Of a stretch of 64,000 nt of DNA, positions 61,580 through 64,000 are shown piece by piece. The translations under genes were made by a program, and so were the position numbers. Numbering within the stretch: position 1 is the first letter of the stretch; the number at the start of each line of letters is the position of its first letter. A model generated the notes under the pieces. That model made no database searches and was not told the origin of the DNA. It saw nothing but the letters and a program-made list of their open reading frames with translations. Source of the stretch: an uncultured Bacilli bacterium (lineage in GTDB: Bacteria > Bacillota_I > Bacilli_A > RF39 > UBA660); assembly GCA_934154785.1 (NCBI GenBank), contig CAKPGL010000002.1, forward strand, positions 154,701 to 218,700. The letters are read 5' to 3'.

Positions 61580-62125
61580 ATGACAAAGAAATTAAAAAAG
61601 AAAAATAATAATACTAAGTGGATTATAACTATAACTGTATTAGCATTTGTAATATCATTTTGTTTTTCTTTAGTATCAGAATTAGTATTACCAAAAGCCA
61701 GTATGCTTTTAGGTATAGTTTTAGTAATAATATTTATTTTATTAGGTATTATTTTTGATATTATTGGTGTAGCTGTTTCTACAGCTGATGAAAAACCATT
61801 CCACTCAATGGGAGCTAGGAAAGTAAAAGGAGCTAAGATAGCAATATTATTTAAGAAGAATGCTAATAAGGTTTCATCTTTTTGCAATGATGTAATAGGT
61901 GATATCTGTGGTATAATTTCAGGTTCAGCTGGAGTTACTGTAGCTCTTTCAATAGCTAATACTTTTAAAATTCCTGTCCTACCAGTTACTTTATGTATTA
62001 CTGCTTTAATAGCATCATTGACTATAGGTGGTAAAGCTGCAGGTAAAGGTGTAGCTATGTCTAGAAGCAATGACATATTATTTATGGTATCAAAAATGGT
62101 TGCTTTTTTTAAAAAGGAAAAATAG
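61580..62125 (+). CDS. oapA: OLE-associated membrane protein OapA
   Basis: 181 residues with about four hydrophobic segments (17-35, 40-62, 112-132, 137-155), resembling the DUF21/CNNM membrane domain. FDIIGVAVSTADEKPFHSMG and NDVIGDICGIISG fit the OapA family; the second contains the conserved D-x-x-x-D. In other Bacillota this protein binds OLE RNA at the membrane, and the complex affects Mg2+ homeostasis and resistance to alcohols and cold. Here it lies directly downstream of the OLE-like RNA. ATG 61580 follows GGGAGAA. Confidence 0.8.
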   Translation: MTKKLKKKNNNTKWIITITVLAFVISFCFSLVSELVLPKASMLLGIVLVIIFILLGIIFDIIGVAVSTADEKPFHSMGARKVKGAKIAILFKKNANKVSSFCNDVIGDICGIISGSAGVTVALSIANTFKIPVLPVTLCITALIASLTIGGKAAGKGVAMSRSNDILFMVSKMVAFFKKEK

Positions 62126-62153
62126 TAAACTTGTAAGAATTTACTATTTTTTT
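62119..62153 (+). terminator. Terminator after oapA
   Basis: AAAATAGTAAA pairs with TTTACTATTTT, then T's. Confidence 0.85.
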
Positions 62154-62216
62154 GTATATAGAGTGTAAAAAATTAAAAAAATTACTAAAAAGTTATTGAT
62201 TTTTAGTGATTTTTGA

Positions 62217-62222
62217 TATAAT
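62217..62222 (+). promoter_or_regulatory. Extended -10 promoter of folD
   Basis: TGA-TATAAT, 16 bases before the ATG. Confidence 0.6.
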
Positions 62223-62237
62223 TAAGATGGTGATAGT

Positions 62238-63074
62238 ATGATATTAATGACTGGTGAAGAACTTAGTAATAAAATAAATTTAATGTTAAAGCAACAGGTC
62301 AAAGGTTACATGATTAAACCATGCCTAGCTATTATTCAAATAGGTGATAATGAAGTAACAGAATCCTATATTAAATCTAAAATTAAAACTAGTGATGAAG
62401 TAGGTATCTATTTAAAATATATTCATTTCCCTATAGATACTAAAGAAATAGAAATTATTAATAAAATAGTAGAATTAAATAACGATGATTATGTTAATGG
62501 TATTTCTATAGAGTTACCACTACCAGAAAAATATAATCGTGAAAAATTAATTAATTATATAGCACGTAATAAGGATGTTGAAGGATTAACTGATTTAAAC
62601 TTAGGTAAAATATATAATAATAAAAAAACATATGTACCTTGTGTAGCACAGGCTGTATTAGAAATGTGTAATAATTATAATATTGAATTAGCAGGAAAAC
62701 ATGCTGTTATTATTAATCGTAGTTCATTAGTTGGTAAACCGTTGGCGGGTCTTTTACTTAATAATGATGCTACAGTAACAATATGTCATTCTAAAACAGA
62801 GAACTTAAGTGATATATTAAAATGTGCAGATATAGTTGTTACTGCAGTTGGAATTCCAAATATTATAAAAGCTAGTATGTTAAAGAAAAATGCTGTAGTT
62901 TTTGATATTGGACTTTCTAAAGTTGATGATAAATTATGTGGCGATGTTGATTTAAATAATATTGATAGTACTGTATCATATATTACACCAGCAGTAGGTG
63001 GTATTGGGCCTGTAGTTGTTTCAATGTTATTAAGGAATGTGGTTGAATCATATCAAAAAATGAATAATGAATAG
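62238..63074 (+). CDS. folD: Methylenetetrahydrofolate dehydrogenase/cyclohydrolase FolD
   Basis: 278 residues, normal length. Seen: Tyr and Lys of the active site in ESYIKSKIK, the NAD(P)-site NRSSLVGKPLAGLL, the DVEGLTDLN region and the C-terminal VGGIGPVVVSMLLRN. It interconverts methylene-, methenyl- and formyl-tetrahydrofolate. Two usually conserved segments differ: CVAQAVLEM where CTPxG is expected, and AVGGIGP where PVPGGVGP is usual, so it is a divergent member. It follows oapA with its own promoter and terminator. Confidence 0.9.
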   Translation: MILMTGEELSNKINLMLKQQVKGYMIKPCLAIIQIGDNEVTESYIKSKIKTSDEVGIYLKYIHFPIDTKEIEIINKIVELNNDDYVNGISIELPLPEKYNREKLINYIARNKDVEGLTDLNLGKIYNNKKTYVPCVAQAVLEMCNNYNIELAGKHAVIINRSSLVGKPLAGLLLNNDATVTICHSKTENLSDILKCADIVVTAVGIPNIIKASMLKKNAVVFDIGLSKVDDKLCGDVDLNNIDSTVSYITPAVGGIGPVVVSMLLRNVVESYQKMNNE

Positions 63075-63097
63075 ATGCTTTTTAGCATCTTTTTTTG
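63072..63097 (+). terminator. Terminator after folD
   Basis: AGATGCT pairs with AGCATCT, then T7. Confidence 0.85.
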
Positions 63098-63139
63098 CAA
63101 AAAAATATTATTTTTGGTTCAATAAATTAGTATTTATGT

Positions 63140-63145
63140 TATAAT
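63140..63145 (+). promoter_or_regulatory. Extended -10 promoter
   Basis: TGT-TATAAT upstream of the unknown gene at 63183. Confidence 0.6.
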
Positions 63146-63182
63146 AAAGACCGTGCTAATGTTTGCTGATTGGGGGGATAGC

Positions 63183-63863
63183 ATGAATATATATTCTAAT
63201 ATTAAGCATAAATTACTAATAAGAAAACTAAAAAAATTATGCTTTCACTCATCTTATTTTGCTGGATGTGAGATATATCGATTATTAAATTACAATACAT
63301 TACCTCAAATAGCACGTAACATAAAAACAGGTAAGGTGAGGTTTTGTTCTAAATTATTATTTGGAAGAGTCACAGTCTCTCCAGAAGAACAGTTTATTTA
63401 TATTTTAAACAAATATATAGTATTTATAAGATTTCACTTTTTTATTCCCGCCACAGAATTAGTAGCGATAATTGAAGAAACATTAAAAAATGAATATAAT
63501 AGTATACTATATTCACATTTAGATTATAATAATGGTAGTAATTCTAAATTATTTCAATTAGAATTTAAAAAAATGTTTGTTGCAGGAATACTTGCAAACT
63601 ATAAAAGATTTTATATAGATAAAAACAACAAAGATCTATTACAATTAAGTAACTTAGATATAAGTAAAGATGAAGATGTTGTCGAAGCATTCAATAAATT
63701 AAAAAAAGTAATAAATTATCGTCACAGCAATTTGTATTATTGCTTTGTTGATAGTAATAAGATTTCTGAAACAGAAGAAACATTTTACGTAGCAAAATGG
63801 AAAACATTTGTAAATGGTTATATTAATGATTTAAAAGAAAAAAGAAATTTGCTAGAAACGTAA
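63183..63863 (+). CDS. Protein of unknown function
   Basis: 227 residues, basic, helical, no signal peptide or clear membrane helix. ATG 63183 is taken because of the strong GGGGGGAT site 63172-63179; the frame is open upstream to 63153. No motif recognised. It lies between folD and a tRNA with separate promoter, so context gives no hint. Confidence 0.6.
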   Translation: MNIYSNIKHKLLIRKLKKLCFHSSYFAGCEIYRLLNYNTLPQIARNIKTGKVRFCSKLLFGRVTVSPEEQFIYILNKYIVFIRFHFFIPATELVAIIEETLKNEYNSILYSHLDYNNGSNSKLFQLEFKKMFVAGILANYKRFYIDKNNKDLLQLSNLDISKDEDVVEAFNKLKKVINYRHSNLYYCFVDSNKISETEETFYVAKWKTFVNGYINDLKEKRNLLET

Positions 63864-63881
63864 TAAAAAGCAAAAAAAGTA

Positions 63882-63910
63882 TTGTCAAAATATATTTAAT
63901 TTGATATACT
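63882..63910 (+). promoter_or_regulatory. Promoter of tRNA-Met
   Basis: TTGTCA, 17-base spacer, TATACT with TG before the -10. Confidence 0.8.
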
Positions 63911-63927
63911 TATATTGCTGTTGTTAT

Positions 63928-64000
63928 GGCGAGGTAATTCAGCTGGCTAGAATGATCGGTTCATACCCGATATGTCGGGGGTTCGAGTCCCTCCCTCGCT
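63928..64000 (+). tRNA. tRNA-Met (CAT), 3' end cut by window
   Basis: GGCGAGG would pair with CCTCGCT; anticodon loop TTCATAC gives CAU. The anticodon stem ATCGG/CCGAT lacks the three G-C pairs of an initiator tRNA, so it is elongator Met (tRNA-Ile2 is the less likely alternative). The discriminator and CCA lie beyond the window. Confidence 0.9.

Overview
The window is very AT-rich chromosomal DNA of a Bacillota-type bacterium with a Gram-positive envelope. The support is murC, a D-Ala-D-Ala carboxypeptidase, an LTA-synthase-like sulfatase, an LCP ligase, many lipobox signals, strong AGGAGG-type ribosome sites and intrinsic terminators. TGA is used as a stop, so this is the standard code and not the Mycoplasma code. 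The mix (reduced gene set, Tad pilus, cohesin/dockerin, standard code) fits an uncultured gut Bacilli or Erysipelotrichia-like lineage. That placement is inference.

Layout. 1-3 kb: two PlsC-type acyltransferases around an acyl-CoA/acyl-ACP ligase. 3-9.6 kb: trmB, lipoproteins, a YtxG/YtxH-like operon, a sensor with two solute-binding-like domains and a degenerate GGDEF domain, and a YihY-family membrane protein. 9.6-13.3 kb: LTA-synthase-like sulfatase, then a solo TnpB element with a consensus promoter and a hairpin-rich right end. 13.3-16.8 kb: tRNA-Cys, tRNA-Gln(CUG), gltX, a cluster of three tiny ORFs, a DIP1984-family gene, an unassigned structured RNA and tRNA-Glu(CUC). 16.8-19.3 kb: ArsR-type repressor, its operator and a Zn/Cd-type P1B ATPase. 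19.3-23 kb: dacA-like carboxypeptidase, tRNAs Asn-Ile-Glu and two lipoproteins. 23-29.4 kb: a six-gene Tad/Flp secretion operon ending in a degenerate MurC-like protein that faces the real murC. 30.8-38.8 kb: tcdA, an unknown gene, a large prepilin-like protein, a short SMC and a two-component system. 38.9-42.7 kb: three HExxH proteins around a Maf gene. 42.7-46.6 kb: a secreted glucosaminidase carrying a dockerin, followed by a membrane-anchored cohesin protein. 46.6-59.8 kb: surface-polysaccharide locus (two acyltransferases behind duplicated promoters, four glycosyltransferases, EpsG-like polymerase, flippase, wecB, LCP ligase). 59.8-64 kb: Rpn-type nuclease, a ~610-nt structured RNA read as OLE RNA, the OapA-like membrane protein, folD, an unknown gene and a tRNA-Met cut by the window end.

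Most notable are (i) the OLE RNA/OapA pair, (ii) the compact cohesin-dockerin pair on a cell-wall hydrolase, (iii) the inactivated MurC paralogue in the Tad operon, (iv) the three tiny ORFs with RNA structure that can cover a ribosome site, and (v) an unassigned structured RNA before tRNA-Glu. No rRNA, CRISPR array or prophage was seen. Family assignments come from reading motifs; no database search was run.
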